Below are positions 17,006-26,268 of a DNA stretch of 54,376 nt, one piece after another. The stretch comes from Dehalococcoidia bacterium. Lineage in GTDB: Bacteria > Chloroflexota > Dehalococcoidia > Lucifugimonadales > UBA3495. The stretch covers positions 1-54,376 of the forward strand of contig JAJDWF010000127.1 in assembly GCA_022825745.1 (NCBI GenBank), given 5' to 3'. The notes beneath the pieces are model-generated. The model made no database searches, was not told the origin of the DNA, and was given only the letters and a program-made list of their open reading frames with translations. Numbering within the stretch: position 1 is the first letter of the stretch; every line of letters begins with the position of its first letter. A program made the translations under genes and the position numbers.

Positions 17006-18409
17006 TCAGGCGGTCTTTCTGCGCGCCTGCTGGTTTGAGCGGGACAGGGCCGATTTGAGGGTCAGGTAGCGGCCACCGCTGCGGCGGTAGAGGCGAGGCG
17101 ACGACTCGCCGTTGATGGCGTCGCCGTGCACCACGCAGCGCCCGATGTCGTCCAGGGAGGGCAGTTCGTACATGACCTCCAGCAGGGCGTCTTCGACGAT
17201 GTGGCGAAGGACGCGGGCGCCGGTCTGGTAGGCCAGGGCGCGGTCGGCAGCGGCGGCCAGGGCGTCGTCGGTGAACTCCAGCTTGACATCATCCAGGGCG
17301 AACAACCGCTGGTACTGCTTGACGATGGCGTTCCTGGGTTCGATGAGTACGCGCACCAAGGCTTCGCGGTCCAGCGGCTGGAGCGCGGACACGATGGGCA
17401 GGCGTCCGACCAGCTCGGGGATGAAACCGAATTGGAGCAGGTCTTCGGGGGTAACCTGCTCCAGGGGTGTGGAAACGTCAGCGGTTTTTTCGGCGCGGTC
17501 GGGATTGCTGGCCAGGAACCCCATTGAGGAACCGACGGCCAGCCGCTTGGCGATCATCTCTTCCAGACCATCGAAAGCGCCGCCGCAGATGAAGAGGATG
17601 TTGCGGGTGTTGATCTGCAACATCTCTTGGTGGGGGTGCTTGCGCCCGCCCTGCGGTGGGACGTTGGCGATACAGCCCTCGATGATCTTGAGTAGTTCCT
17701 GCTGCACGCCTTCGCCTGCAACGTCGCGGGTGATGGAACGGTTGACGCCCTCCTTGCGGGCGATCTTGTCCAGCTCATCGATGTAGATGATGCCCTGTTC
17801 GGCGCGGGGGATGTCCCAATCGGCAGCCTGGATAAGGCGGAGCAGGATGTTTTCCACGTCCTCGCCTACGTAGCCCGATTCGGTGAGCGACGTGGCGTCG
17901 CAGATCGCGAATGGGACGTCCAGGGTGCGCGCCAGGGTTTCGGCAAGCAGGGTCTTGCCGGAACCGGTGGGGCCGATCAGCAGGATGTTGGACTTCTGGA
18001 CCTCGACGTCGGACGTGGTGGATTCGCTGCGGATGCGCTTGAAGTGGTTATAGACGGCGACGGCCAGGGTCTTTTTGGCCTTCTCCTGCCCGATTACGTA
18101 AGCGTCCAGGCTGGCGTAGATTTCGCGGGGTACCAGGGTGGGAGGTCGGCCGTCGGATTCCGCGGGCGTTTTTTCCGTCAACTCCACCCGGTCGGAGCTT
18201 CTCGGAGCGCTGCGACCGCTTTCGCCGGGACGTTGTTTGCCACCCCGGTCGGCGACGTAGGCGGCCAGTTCGCGGATGCAGTCGAAGCAGACTCCGCCAC
18301 GGTTCTGGCCGGGCGGACGCATGAGGCGACCCTGGGGGAACAGGCTGCCGCAAAAAGCGCAGCGGTGAGAATTACGGTTGGAGTTGCCGTTGCGGTTTCG
18401 GGTAGTCAT
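17006..18409 (-). CDS. clpX: ATP-dependent protease ATPase subunit ClpX
   Basis: 467 residues. An N-terminal zinc-binding domain (C17, C20, C41, C44) and a low-complexity linker are followed by the AAA+ module: Walker A GPTGSGKT (146-153), pore loop GYVGEDVE (179-186) and Walker [12 protein letters not shown] with D211/E212. The ClpP-docking loop reads SSMGFLA, an MGF version of the usual IGF tripeptide. ClpX unfolds tagged substrates and feeds them to ClpP. It is the last gene of tig-clpP1-clpP2-clpX, 41 bp after clpP2. Confidence 0.97.
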   Translation of the reverse strand: MTTRNRNGNSNRNSHRCAFCGSLFPQGRLMRPPGQNRGGVCFDCIRELAAYVADRGGKQRPGESGRSAPRSSDRVELTEKTPAESDGRPPTLVPREIYASLDAYVIGQEKAKKTLAVAVYNHFKRIRSESTTSDVEVQKSNILLIGPTGSGKTLLAETLARTLDVPFAICDATSLTESGYVGEDVENILLRLIQAADWDIPRAEQGIIYIDELDKIARKEGVNRSITRDVAGEGVQQELLKIIEGCIANVPPQGGRKHPHQEMLQINTRNILFICGGAFDGLEEMIAKRLAVGSSMGFLASNPDRAEKTADVSTPLEQVTPEDLLQFGFIPELVGRLPIVSALQPLDREALVRVLIEPRNAIVKQYQRLFALDDVKLEFTDDALAAAADRALAYQTGARVLRHIVEDALLEVMYELPSLDDIGRCVVHGDAINGESSPRLYRRSGGRYLTLKSALSRSNQQARRKTA

Positions 18410-18450
18410 GACGGGCCGCCTGGTGTCTGGGAAAGTAGGGAGGGATACGA

Positions 18451-19101
18451 TCAGGCGGCTTCTGCGGCGGCTTCCTCCGTTGGCGCTCCGAGTATTTCAT
18501 CCACGATGCCGTACTCGATGGCTTCCTCGGCGGTGAGGAAGAAGTCCCGGTCGGTGTCATCGGAGATTTTCTCGATGGACTGGCCGGTAGCCTCGGACAG
18601 GATCTTGGACAGGCGTTCCTTGAGGCGGACGATTTCCTTGGCCTGAATTTCGATGTCGGCGGCCTGGCCCTGGAAGCTGCCCACGTTGGGCTGGTGCATA
18701 TGGACGGTGGAGTTCGCCAGGCAGTAGCGCTTGCCCCGGGCGCCGTTGGCGAGGAGCACAGTGGCCATGCTGGCGGCGGTGCCGACGCAGATGGTTGAGA
18801 CCTCGGAATTTATCAGACGCATGGTGTCCAGGATAGCCAGGCCGGAAGCGATGTAACCGCCCGGGCTGTTGATGTAAAGGCTGATGTCCCGGTCGCGGTC
18901 TTCGCGCTCCAGGTAGAGCAACTGGGCGATGATGACGTTGGCGACCTGGTCGGTGATGGGGGTGCCCAAGTAGATGATCCGCTCTCTCAGAAGGAGCGAG
19001 TAGATGTCGAAAGCGCGCTCGCCCCGGGGACTGGTCTCGATGACCATGGGGACGATGTTGGTGGGCTGCAGCAGGGGGGAATCTTCAAAAGGAAGGGCCA
19101 T
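18451..19101 (-). CDS. clpP: ClpP protease subunit, second paralogue
   Basis: 216 residues with an intact catalytic triad: S111 (TAASMATV), H136 (HMHQPNV) and D186 (DDTDRDFF). The start at 19101 is chosen because MALPFEDSP follows a GGAGAC site; the open frame extends upstream into clpP1. It has an N-terminal extension of about 14 residues compared with the paralogue and an Ala/Glu-rich C-terminal tail. Two different ClpPs in tandem, both with full triads, suggest a mixed two-ring protease as in several other phyla. Confidence 0.95.
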   Translation of the reverse strand: MALPFEDSPLLQPTNIVPMVIETSPRGERAFDIYSLLLRERIIYLGTPITDQVANVIIAQLLYLEREDRDRDISLYINSPGGYIASGLAILDTMRLINSEVSTICVGTAASMATVLLANGARGKRYCLANSTVHMHQPNVGSFQGQAADIEIQAKEIVRLKERLSKILSEATGQSIEKISDDTDRDFFLTAEEAIEYGIVDEILGAPTEEAAAEAA

Positions 19102-19132
19102 TGGGGTCTCCTGATGATTTACGGAGCGCCAG

Positions 19133-19756
19133 CTAAGCGATAGCGCGGGTGAAAACGTCGGGGAGTTGGTCGAGGACGTGGTCAACGATGCCGTACTCAA
19201 CGGCAGTTTCGGCGTCCATCCAGTAGTCGCGATCGGAATCGCGGGATATTTTGTCGAAAGGCTGGTCGCAGTTTTCGGACAGGATGGTGTTCAGGCGTTC
19301 GCGGAGGCGCAGGATTTCCTGAGCGGTGATTTCGATGTCGGATGCGGAGCCCTGGATACCGCCCATGACCTGGTGGATCAGCACGGTGGAGTTGCGGGTG
19401 CAGTAGCGCTTGCCCTTCGTGCCGCCGGACAGCAGCACGGCTCCCATACTGGCGGCCTTGCCCAGGCAGACGGTGGCCACGTCGGGCTTGATAAGCTGCA
19501 TGGTGTCGTAGATTGCCATGCCGTCCAGCACGGAACCGCCGGGGGAGTTTATGTAAAGGTAAATGTCCTCTTCGGGGTTTTCCCAAGCCAGGTAGAGCAA
19601 TTGGGACACGACGGCGTTGGAAACGTCGTCATCCACCGGAGTGCCCAGGTAGATGATCCGGGCCTGGAGCAGCAGGGAGTAGGGGTTGAAGGCGCGTTCG
19701 CCCTCGGTGGTGGGGCGGATGATCCCTGGCAGGACGTTGGTGGGGAGTTGCAACAT
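19133..19756 (-). CDS. clpP: ClpP protease subunit, first paralogue
   Basis: 207 residues with triad S103 (KAASMGAVL), H128 (LIHQVMGG) and D177 (DSDRDYW). The oligomerisation and head-domain segments [20 protein letters not shown] and [13 protein letters not shown] are conserved. It lies between tig and the second clpP, with gaps of 33 and 31 bp, each holding a purine-rich ribosome binding site. It acts as a serine peptidase chamber with ClpX. Confidence 0.95.
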   Translation of the reverse strand: MLQLPTNVLPGIIRPTTEGERAFNPYSLLLQARIIYLGTPVDDDVSNAVVSQLLYLAWENPEEDIYLYINSPGGSVLDGMAIYDTMQLIKPDVATVCLGKAASMGAVLLSGGTKGKRYCTRNSTVLIHQVMGGIQGSASDIEITAQEILRLRERLNTILSENCDQPFDKISRDSDRDYWMDAETAVEYGIVDHVLDQLPDVFTRAIA

Positions 19757-19789
19757 TTGGAGGGGCTCCTGAGATTGTGCGGCAAAATG

Positions 19790-21223
19790 CTAGGCCGAGG
19801 CGGTGTTTTCGTCGTCGGCTTCGGCCGTGGGTTCGGCCTCGGTTTCCGCCGAGGTCTCGTCGTTGGACTCGGCGGTTGAAGGTTGCTCCTCCGCGTCGGC
19901 CTCCGCTTCATCGTCCGCTGCGTCGAGTTTGCCCTGGGTGATGTCGGTGAGGCGTTCCAGCACCAGGCGGCTGTGAAGGGAAGAGCGGATGTTGTCGCGG
20001 GTAGATTCGGAACCGAGGAATTCGCGCAGGTTGTCGAGGCTTTCCGGTTCAGCTTCTTCGGTGGTGGACATTTCCAGGAGGCGGTCAGCCTCGCCTTGGA
20101 TGTCCTCGTCGGTGACCTCGATATCCTCAACCTCGGCGAGTTTGCGCAGTACCAGCCCGCCCACCAGGCGACGCTCGGCGCTGGGACGCATTTCTTCCAG
20201 GAACTCCTCCGTGGATTTGCCCATGAAGCGCAGGTAGGTAGGCAGGTCGAGGCCCTGCTGGCGGAGCATGCGCTCGCGGTCGGCCTGCATCGCCTCCAGT
20301 TCGCGCTCGTAGAGGATGGGGGAGGCATTGACGACGGCCGCTTCACAGAGGGCTTCGAGGCTCTTCTGCTCCAGTTCGTTGCGGGCGGCGGCTTCGGCCT
20401 GGCTGGTGAGCGACTCGCGGACGCTCTCGCGCAAGGCATCGACATCATCAAATCCCTCACCCACGGATTTGGCGAACTCGTCGTCCAGGTCGGGCAGGTT
20501 CTTTTCCTTGACGGAAAGGACGGACACCTTGAACTGAACGTCTTTGCCGGCGTATTGCTCACGGGGGTAGTCTTCGGGGATGGTTACGGTGAACTCGCTC
20601 TCTTCCTCCTCGGACAGGCCCACGAGATTGGGGGCAAAACCGGGGAAGGGAAGGACGTTGTCCTCGTTGGGGATGAATTCGACGTCCTGATCGTCAACCA
20701 CGATTTCGCCGTCGATTTCGCCGTTTACATCAAGGTTCAGGCGGTCGCCGTATTGAGCGGGGCGTTCGACGGGTTCCCAGACAGCCTGCTCTTCCTGAAG
20801 GCGGGAGATTACGTCGTCAACCTGCTCTTCGCCGACTTCCACGGGTTCGGACTCGACCCGCAGAGAACGATAGTCGCCGAGGTCGATGGTCGGTTCAAGG
20901 GGGATGGTAGCGGTGAATGAGACGGGTTCCAACTCGGTGACCTCGATGCTGGGTTCGCCGAAAGCGGAGACTTCCTCGTCGGTGAGCACCTTGTCTAGGG
21001 TCTCCGGGACCATGAAGTCCAGCGCCTCCTGCAAGAGGGCGGTGCGCCCGACCATGCTTTCGACGATACGGCGAGGTGCCTTGCCGCGGCGGAAGCCAGG
21101 GATGTTGATGCGGGAAACGGTGCGGCGGTAGGAACGTTCGAGAAACGGGTTTTCATCCTCGGGTTCGAGTTCCACCGTCAGCGTTAGCTCAATTGGTGAT
21201 GCGTTGTCCCTGGTGACCTTCAC
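19790..21223 (-). CDS. tig: Trigger factor
   Basis: 477 residues from GTG 21223, preceded by AGGAG 8 bases upstream; the open frame runs further upstream but the extra stretch is non-homologous and contains the promoter. The ribosome-binding signature GFRRGKAPRR is at about 43-52. The PPIase-like middle domain holds FPGFAPNLVGLSEEEES, and the helical C-domain follows. The last 50 residues are almost only Ala, Asp, Glu and Thr, a strongly acidic tail. It is a ribosome-associated chaperone and first gene of the clp operon. Confidence 0.95.
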   Translation of the reverse strand: MKVTRDNASPIELTLTVELEPEDENPFLERSYRRTVSRINIPGFRRGKAPRRIVESMVGRTALLQEALDFMVPETLDKVLTDEEVSAFGEPSIEVTELEPVSFTATIPLEPTIDLGDYRSLRVESEPVEVGEEQVDDVISRLQEEQAVWEPVERPAQYGDRLNLDVNGEIDGEIVVDDQDVEFIPNEDNVLPFPGFAPNLVGLSEEEESEFTVTIPEDYPREQYAGKDVQFKVSVLSVKEKNLPDLDDEFAKSVGEGFDDVDALRESVRESLTSQAEAAARNELEQKSLEALCEAAVVNASPILYERELEAMQADRERMLRQQGLDLPTYLRFMGKSTEEFLEEMRPSAERRLVGGLVLRKLAEVEDIEVTDEDIQGEADRLLEMSTTEEAEPESLDNLREFLGSESTRDNIRSSLHSRLVLERLTDITQGKLDAADDEAEADAEEQPSTAESNDETSAETEAEPTAEADDENTASA

Positions 21224-21306
21224 CGCCGATACACTCCTGTGGGAGAAAGATTGGGCAAAAAGCGACGGGCAGCGCGGTGTTCGCCGGCCTACCCGATATG
21301 GAACGC

Positions 21307-21334
21307 AGTATAGCATACCGAGTCGGCAAGGCAA
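21307..21334 (-). promoter_or_regulatory. Extended -10 promoter of tig-clpP1-clpP2-clpX
   Basis: On the minus strand, TTGCCT (21334-21329) and TATACT (21312-21307) are 16 bp apart, with TGC directly before the -10. This gives a leader of roughly 75 nt before the tig GTG. The rest of the 354-bp gap to rsmH (21224-21577) shows no gene or clear hairpin; no strong forward promoter for rsmH is visible. Confidence 0.6.
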
Positions 21335-21577
21335 AAGGCGAGCGGCGGCGGGCCGGGCCAACGGGTTTTGGGAAGTTTCAAAAAATCGGCAAATTACGCA
21401 TTGCGCACAATGGGCGCGAAGAACCCTGGCTTTGTTACATTCCGCATCACGCGCGGGTTGGCATTTTGGGCCAGACCCGTGGCTGTTCAATCGTATTTGC
21501 AGAGTCAATTTGAAATGGTTACGGCGCCGGCGACTACGACCTGGGTCAGGCCCCACTCCCGTTGGGCTGGCTTCCTG

Positions 21578-22543
21578 ATGTCGCTGCCTACTCATCATGG
21601 ATTCGCCCCGGCGGAGCGCGACGACGGCGAAGTGATCCACCGTCCCGTTCTCCTTGAGGAAACGCTGCAATTCCTGGCGGTATCAGCGGCCGGAGTGTAC
21701 GTGGACGGAACCCTGGGCGAGGGCGGCCACTCGCAGCGGATACTGGAAGCGTCGGGGCCGGATGGCGTGGTGCTGGGAATAGACCGGGACCCGCGCTCCC
21801 TGGCGGTGGCGCGGAGACGGCTGGACGCATTCGGGACCCGGGCCAGGCTGGTACACGGCAACTACGCGGATATGCAGCGGATCGCCGAGTCTAACGGCAT
21901 CAGCGCCGTTGACGGGATTCTCCTGGACCTGGGATTTTCGTCGCGCCAGGTGAGCGCAGCCGGGTATGGGCTTTCGTTCCAGACGGACGAACCCCTGGAT
22001 ATGCGGTACGACCGGTCGGGGGAAACGGCGGCCGACCTGGTCAACTCGCTGAGCGAGCGGGAGTTGGCCGACGTAATTTTCCAGTATGGCGAAGAGCGCA
22101 GGAGCCGGGCCATCGCGCGGGCGATCGTGAGCAGCCGGCCCGTTTTGACCACCGGGCAGCTGGCCCAGGTGGTGGCGCGGTCCGTCGGCGGACGACGCGG
22201 CGGCCGGCACCCGGCGACGCGGACATTCCAGGCGTTGCGCATCGCCGTGAACCGGGAGTTGACGCACGTGGCAGCCGGGCTGGCGGCGGCGGGAGAATTA
22301 TTGAAACCGGGCGGGCGCGTGGCGGTCATCAGCTACCACAGCCTGGAAGACCGGTTGGTGAAAGACTGGATGGACCGGGAGACGGCGACGTGCATCTGTC
22401 CGCCCGACCTGCCGGTGTGCGTATGTGAACAGCAGCCAAGGTTCCGCTCGGTGCGTCGGCGCACGGTCCGACCATCAGAGCAAGAGCAGACCACCAACCC
22501 CCGGAGCCGGAGCGCCCGGTTGAGGGTCGCGGAACGGATATAA
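21578..22543 (+). CDS. rsmH: 16S rRNA (cytosine-1402-N4)-methyltransferase
   Basis: 321 residues from ATG 21578. VIHRPVLLEETLQFL is the family opening, YVDGTLGEGGHS the SAM-binding motif, and IDRDPRSL, DGILLDLGFSS, LDMRYDRS, TRTFQALRIAVNREL and ISYHSLEDRLVKDWM are all present. A late cysteine-rich segment (CICPPDLPVCVCEQQP) is common in Gram-positive homologues. ATG 21515 is an alternative start; neither has a good ribosome binding site. It leads directly into ftsA with no mraZ, ftsL, ftsI or mur genes. Confidence 0.94.
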   Translation: MSLPTHHGFAPAERDDGEVIHRPVLLEETLQFLAVSAAGVYVDGTLGEGGHSQRILEASGPDGVVLGIDRDPRSLAVARRRLDAFGTRARLVHGNYADMQRIAESNGISAVDGILLDLGFSSRQVSAAGYGLSFQTDEPLDMRYDRSGETAADLVNSLSERELADVIFQYGEERRSRAIARAIVSSRPVLTTGQLAQVVARSVGGRRGGRHPATRTFQALRIAVNRELTHVAAGLAAAGELLKPGGRVAVISYHSLEDRLVKDWMDRETATCICPPDLPVCVCEQQPRFRSVRRRTVRPSEQEQTTNPRSRSARLRVAERI

Positions 22544-22575
22544 GTCAGGAAATTTGGAGAGAGGGAACCTCGATA

Positions 22576-23865
22576 ATGGCAAGGGAACCGATTTACGCCG
22601 TCATCGATATCGGGACGAGCAAAATAGTGTCAGTGGTAGCCAGGCTGGGGCCGGAGGGCGAGCTGAAACCCCTGGGCATGGGGATGGCGCCTTCGCTTGG
22701 CGTGCAGCAGGGAGTCATTGACGACTTCAGCGAAGTCCAGGAGGGGATTCGCGAGTGCCTTGACGAATGCCTGAGATACATGGGCCGCAATCCCCTGGGC
22801 GGAGTTTACGCCGTGGTCAACGGCGAACACCTGACGGGTTTCAATACTGCGGAGGGATTGAGCAACGGCGAGGAGCCGGTGACGGTGACCGACCAGCACC
22901 TGCGCTCGTTGATCAGCGGCGCGGCCGGTACGTTGCGGGAATCCGACAGCAAGAGCCAGCAGACGCTGCACATCATTCCCATGCGTTACCGGCTGGACGG
23001 CATCGAAGGGGTCCGCAATCCCACGGGGCTGCATACCAACGAATTGCAACTGGAAGCCCACGTGGTGCGGGGGACGTCGATACCCCTGGGCAACACGGTC
23101 AGGGCGTTGCAGTCGTGCAAGGTGCAGGTGGATGGATTGGTGGCGCACCCGCTGGCCTCCGCGGAGGGCGTGTTGACGGCGGATGAGCGCGAGATGGGCG
23201 TTGCGGTGGTGGACATAGGCGCCGGGACGATGAAGTTGGCGGTGTACCGGGGCGGCACTCCTTACTACTCTTCGGTGGTGGCGATGGGCAGCAACCAGCT
23301 GACCCGCGACCTGGCGGTGTCTTTGCGGGTTCCGTACCAGATGGCCGAAGAAATGAAAATCGAGCACGGCCACGCGCTGCCCGACGACCTGCCGCCGACT
23401 GACGAAGTCCTGCTGCCGGACACCCAGATGCATCCGAAACGGGTGATGCGGCGGCGGGAGCTTTGCGAACCGCTGTACCTGCGATGCTTGCAGATGCTGA
23501 AGCTGGTGCACGCGGAATTGTGCAAGGCCGAACTGACGGATCTGCCGGGGGGGATCGTGCTGACGGGCGGAGGAGCCAGGATGCGCGGGCTTGCCGAAAT
23601 GACCTCGCGCGGATTCAGGACACAGGTAAGGGTGGGAACGCCGCTGTGGTATGCCGGGTTGCCCGAATCGTTGCGGCAACCGGAGTTCGCCGCGGCTCTG
23701 GGCTCCTTGCAATGGGCGGTGAAGCATCGCCATCTGTCCTCGCGCGGCGGGTCAACCAGCGGAGAAGGCGAAAAGGGCCGGTCGCGCCGTTCCCTGTTCC
23801 GCCGGCCGTTCGCAAAGGCGGGCGCAAGAGAGACGGCTAACCAGGAGACCGTTAGCCAGGAATAG
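22576..23865 (+). CDS. ftsA: Cell division protein FtsA
   Basis: 429 residues with the actin-like ATPase fold: phosphate-1 AVIDIGTSKIVSVVA, the 1C domain (about 80-165), phosphate-2 VAVVDIGAGTMKLAVYRGG, and adenosine motif IVLTGGGARMRGL. Near the end, a basic stretch RRSLFRRPFAKA could be the membrane-targeting amphipathic helix, followed by a polar tail. FtsA tethers FtsZ to the membrane. A purine-rich GGAGAGAGGG lies ahead of the ATG. Confidence 0.95.
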   Translation: MAREPIYAVIDIGTSKIVSVVARLGPEGELKPLGMGMAPSLGVQQGVIDDFSEVQEGIRECLDECLRYMGRNPLGGVYAVVNGEHLTGFNTAEGLSNGEEPVTVTDQHLRSLISGAAGTLRESDSKSQQTLHIIPMRYRLDGIEGVRNPTGLHTNELQLEAHVVRGTSIPLGNTVRALQSCKVQVDGLVAHPLASAEGVLTADEREMGVAVVDIGAGTMKLAVYRGGTPYYSSVVAMGSNQLTRDLAVSLRVPYQMAEEMKIEHGHALPDDLPPTDEVLLPDTQMHPKRVMRRRELCEPLYLRCLQMLKLVHAELCKAELTDLPGGIVLTGGGARMRGLAEMTSRGFRTQVRVGTPLWYAGLPESLRQPEFAAALGSLQWAVKHRHLSSRGGSTSGEGEKGRSRRSLFRRPFAKAGARETANQETVSQE

Positions 23866-23930
23866 CTAACCGGGAATAAAGAATCCAACCAGGGCGTCAA
23901 AGGCGCGCCAACATCAGGAGGAACCACGAT

Positions 23931-25073
23931 ATGATTTTCCCCGACAATTCCGCATCATGGGAACCGGCTGGCGGTTTTGAGGAGAGCGACGGCATGTTTC
24001 CGGAAATCGGCCGCGGCGTTCCGCTCATCAAGGTGGTGGGTGTTGGCGGCGGGGGATCAAACGCGGTGAGCCGCATGTTCAAGGACAAGCTGCCGGTGGT
24101 GGAGTACTACGCCCTGAACACCGACGCCCAACACCTGGCCCGGTGCGACGTGCACTATCGCATAGCCTTGGGTCGCAATCTGACCCGCGGGCTGGGCGCC
24201 GGCGCGCAACCGGAACTGGGCCGGCAGGCCGCCGAGGAGTCGCGCTCCGAAATCCAGCAGGCCATGCAGGGCGCCGACATGGTTTTCGTGGCGGTGGGCA
24301 TGGGCGGTGGAACCGGCACCGGCGCGGCGCCGATAGTAGCCCAGGTCGCCAAGGAAAGCGGGGCCCTCACCATAGCGGTGGTCAGCCGCCCCTTCGGCTT
24401 TGAGGCGCAGACCCGGCGACGGAATGCCGAAGAAGGCCTGGAAAAGCTGCGGGACCAGGTGGACACGATGATCGTGATTCCCAACGACCGGCTGTTGTCC
24501 CTGAACGAGGAGCAGTCCGACTCTTACTCTTGGGAAGACGCCCTCAAGCTGGCGGACTCGGTGCTGCACCAGGGGATCAGCGCCATCGCGGAGGTGGTGA
24601 CGGTTCCCGGTGAGATCAACGTTGACTTCGCCGACGTGAAGACGATTCTAAACGGAGCCGGCCAGGCCTGGCTGTCCATAGGACGGGGCCGGGGCGCGGA
24701 GCGGGCCAAGGACGCGGCGCGCCAGTGCACCGACAGCCCGATGCTCGACATGTCCCTGGAAGGGGCGCGTCGGATTCTGTTCGTGCTGACAGGCGGCAAC
24801 AACCTGTCGCTGCAGGAGGTGCAGGACGCGGCGGCGGTAGTTGAAGAACTTGCAGACCCCAACGCCAACATCATCTTCGGAACCAACAAGGATGCCCGTC
24901 TGGAAGACGAGGTGAAGATGACGATGGTGGCGGCGGATTTCCCGGTCGCGGGGCCGGATACGGAGGACGACATCGCGAAGTTGCTGGGCGATATGGAAGT
25001 TCCCGAACGGAGCGATTACGAATTGCCGACGTTCCTGCAGCACCGGCAGAATCGGAGAGGTTTCTTCCGGTAA
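23931..25073 (+). CDS. ftsZ: Cell division protein FtsZ
   Basis: 380 residues: GTPase domain with VVGVGGGGSNAVSRM, tubulin signature GGGTGTG (125-131), and the T7 synergy loop NVDFADVK near 230. It has an N-terminal extension of about 30 residues and a very short linker to the C-terminal peptide (ELPTFLQHRQNRRGFFR), which resembles the FtsA/membrane-adaptor binding tail. A strong AGGAGGAACC site precedes the ATG. It is last in rsmH-ftsA-ftsZ and followed by a terminator. Confidence 0.97.
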   Translation: MIFPDNSASWEPAGGFEESDGMFPEIGRGVPLIKVVGVGGGGSNAVSRMFKDKLPVVEYYALNTDAQHLARCDVHYRIALGRNLTRGLGAGAQPELGRQAAEESRSEIQQAMQGADMVFVAVGMGGGTGTGAAPIVAQVAKESGALTIAVVSRPFGFEAQTRRRNAEEGLEKLRDQVDTMIVIPNDRLLSLNEEQSDSYSWEDALKLADSVLHQGISAIAEVVTVPGEINVDFADVKTILNGAGQAWLSIGRGRGAERAKDAARQCTDSPMLDMSLEGARRILFVLTGGNNLSLQEVQDAAAVVEELADPNANIIFGTNKDARLEDEVKMTMVAADFPVAGPDTEDDIAKLLGDMEVPERSDYELPTFLQHRQNRRGFFR

Positions 25074-25096
25074 GCCCGGAAATATCGCCTACCACA

Positions 25097-25130
25097 AGCC
25101 CCGGCTCCAGCGCGGAGCCGGGGCTTTTTG
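25097..25130 (+). terminator. Rho-independent terminator after ftsZ
   Basis: A perfect 12-bp GC-rich stem (AGCCCCGGCTCC, loop AGCGC, GGAGCCGGGGCT) runs into a TTTTT tract. It lies 24 bp past the ftsZ stop. Confidence 0.93.
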
Positions 25131-25240
25131 TTGAAATCGCAGCGATCAGGATTTGCCGGAATTGGGGTCTCCAGGATTGGACTGACTACGGCGCGGGGAC
25201 GGAACGGCGAAAATTGGGGAAAACTGCGCCCGGAAGTAAA

Positions 25241-25271
25241 TTGACAGGCTCGTGAGGGACTGGTCTATAAT
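25241..25271 (+). promoter_or_regulatory. Promoter of the nrdR-nrdJ region
   Basis: Consensus TTGACA (25241-25246) and TATAAT (25266-25271), with a 19-bp spacer, slightly long. It gives a leader of about 90 nt before nrdR, and it lies directly ahead of the two NrdR-box-like sites. Confidence 0.7.
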
Positions 25272-25276
25272 CCGGC

Positions 25277-25323
25277 ATACAAGAAATTGTGGTCATCGCG
25301 TGCGAAAGCACAATATATGCGGT
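25277..25323 (+). promoter_or_regulatory. Two NrdR-box-like operators, 31 bp apart
   Basis: Compared with the published 16-bp NrdR consensus acaCwAtATaTwGtgt, 25277-25292 (ATACAAGAAATTGTGG) and 25308-25323 (GCACAATATATGCGGT) each match at about 12 positions. Their offset of 31 bp is three helical turns, the classic NrdR arrangement. They begin at the expected transcription start, so binding would repress. This predicts autoregulation of nrdR and control of nrdJ if the genes are co-transcribed. Confidence 0.62.
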
Positions 25324-25367
25324 TTTCAAAAATTGTTTGAGAATTTGACCAAAAGGCAACCAATTCT

Positions 25368-25913
25368 ATGAAATGTCCATATTGCGAAGAGAACCAGAGC
25401 AAGGTGACCGACTCCCGGGATACGGAGAACGGCATCCGGCGACGGCGCGAATGCCTGTCCTGCGGACGCCGGTTCACGACTCACGAACTGGTCAGGCTGC
25501 CGGCGCTGCTCGTGGAGAAAAGGGACGGCCGGCGTCAGGAATTCGACCGGCAGAAATTGCTCACCGGAGTGAACATGGCCTGCACCCGGAGGCCCATACC
25601 GGGGCGGGACGTGGACCGATTGATCGACGACATAGAAACGGAATTGCAGCGGCTGGGAAGCGGCATGGTGCAGTCCAGGGACTTGGGCTTGATGGTGCTG
25701 GAGCGGCTTCGTCCCCTGGATGAAGTGGCCTACATGCGCTACGCATCGGTCTATTACGACTTTCAGAACGCCGCCGACTTTGAAGAACGTGCCCGCACCC
25801 TGCGGGAGGGCCAACCGGAACCGTTGCTGAGCGTGGCCGCGATCTCATCGCGGCGCACCCGGCAGAGGCGCGCCACACGCCAAAGCGGTTCAGCCAACCG
25901 GCCCAAAGCGTAA
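25368..25913 (+). CDS. nrdR: Transcriptional repressor NrdR
   Basis: 181 residues. The N-terminal zinc ribbon uses C3, C6, C29 and C32, with RRRRECLSCGRRFTT as the DNA-binding segment. An ATP-cone spans about 49-139 (VEKRDGRRQEFDRQKLL through VAYMRYASVYYDF) and senses ATP/dATP. A C-terminal basic tail of about 30 residues is longer than in most NrdRs. It represses ribonucleotide reductase genes; nrdJ lies 0.9 kb downstream in the same direction. Confidence 0.96.
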   Translation: MKCPYCEENQSKVTDSRDTENGIRRRRECLSCGRRFTTHELVRLPALLVEKRDGRRQEFDRQKLLTGVNMACTRRPIPGRDVDRLIDDIETELQRLGSGMVQSRDLGLMVLERLRPLDEVAYMRYASVYYDFQNAADFEERARTLREGQPEPLLSVAAISSRRTRQRRATRQSGSANRPKA

Positions 25914-25959
25914 CCCGAACCACGGCATCTGCCACCGTTGCCGTGGAGGGATTTTTCCA

Positions 25960-26268
25960 ATGCTTACTGCTCGCCAACCACTACATTTGATGGAGGTGTT
26001 TAACACCATCATGAGCAGCAGCGTTCAGTACTCCGCCTTTACGAGGCTATTGACCCACAACAACCGGGTTCACGACATGGAGGAGATGCTGCGGAAGATG
26101 TGGGTCCCGTCGGACTGGGAGACCGGCGACGTGGACGATGGCGAATCGTGGATACCGAACCCCTTCGCAGAACTGCAAGACGATATGGACCGTGAGTCCC
26201 GCGCTTGCCTGGTGAGTTGCTGGGCAGCCTTGCCGGTTCAGCGAGAGGAGGACGACCTTTTTGCGTAA
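25960..26268 (+). CDS. Unknown acidic protein between nrdR and nrdJ
   Basis: 102 residues from ATG 25960, preceded by GGAGGG. It is not a family I recognise. The second half is acidic (VPSDWETGDVDDGESWIP, then AELQDDMDRES) and the first half is probably helical (FTRLLTHNNRVHDMEEMLRKM). Two cysteines lie near the end (C83, C87). Its stop overlaps the start of the next gene by 8 bp and a strong AGGAGG for that gene lies inside it, so the two are translationally coupled. Confidence 0.65.
   Translation: MLTARQPLHLMEVFNTIMSSSVQYSAFTRLLTHNNRVHDMEEMLRKMWVPSDWETGDVDDGESWIPNPFAELQDDMDRESRACLVSCWAALPVQREEDDLFA

Noticed and set aside
21224..21670. 149-residue upstream extension of trigger factor
   Set aside because: It covers an intergenic region with an extended -10 promoter and lacks homology; GTG 21223 has a proper ribosome binding site.
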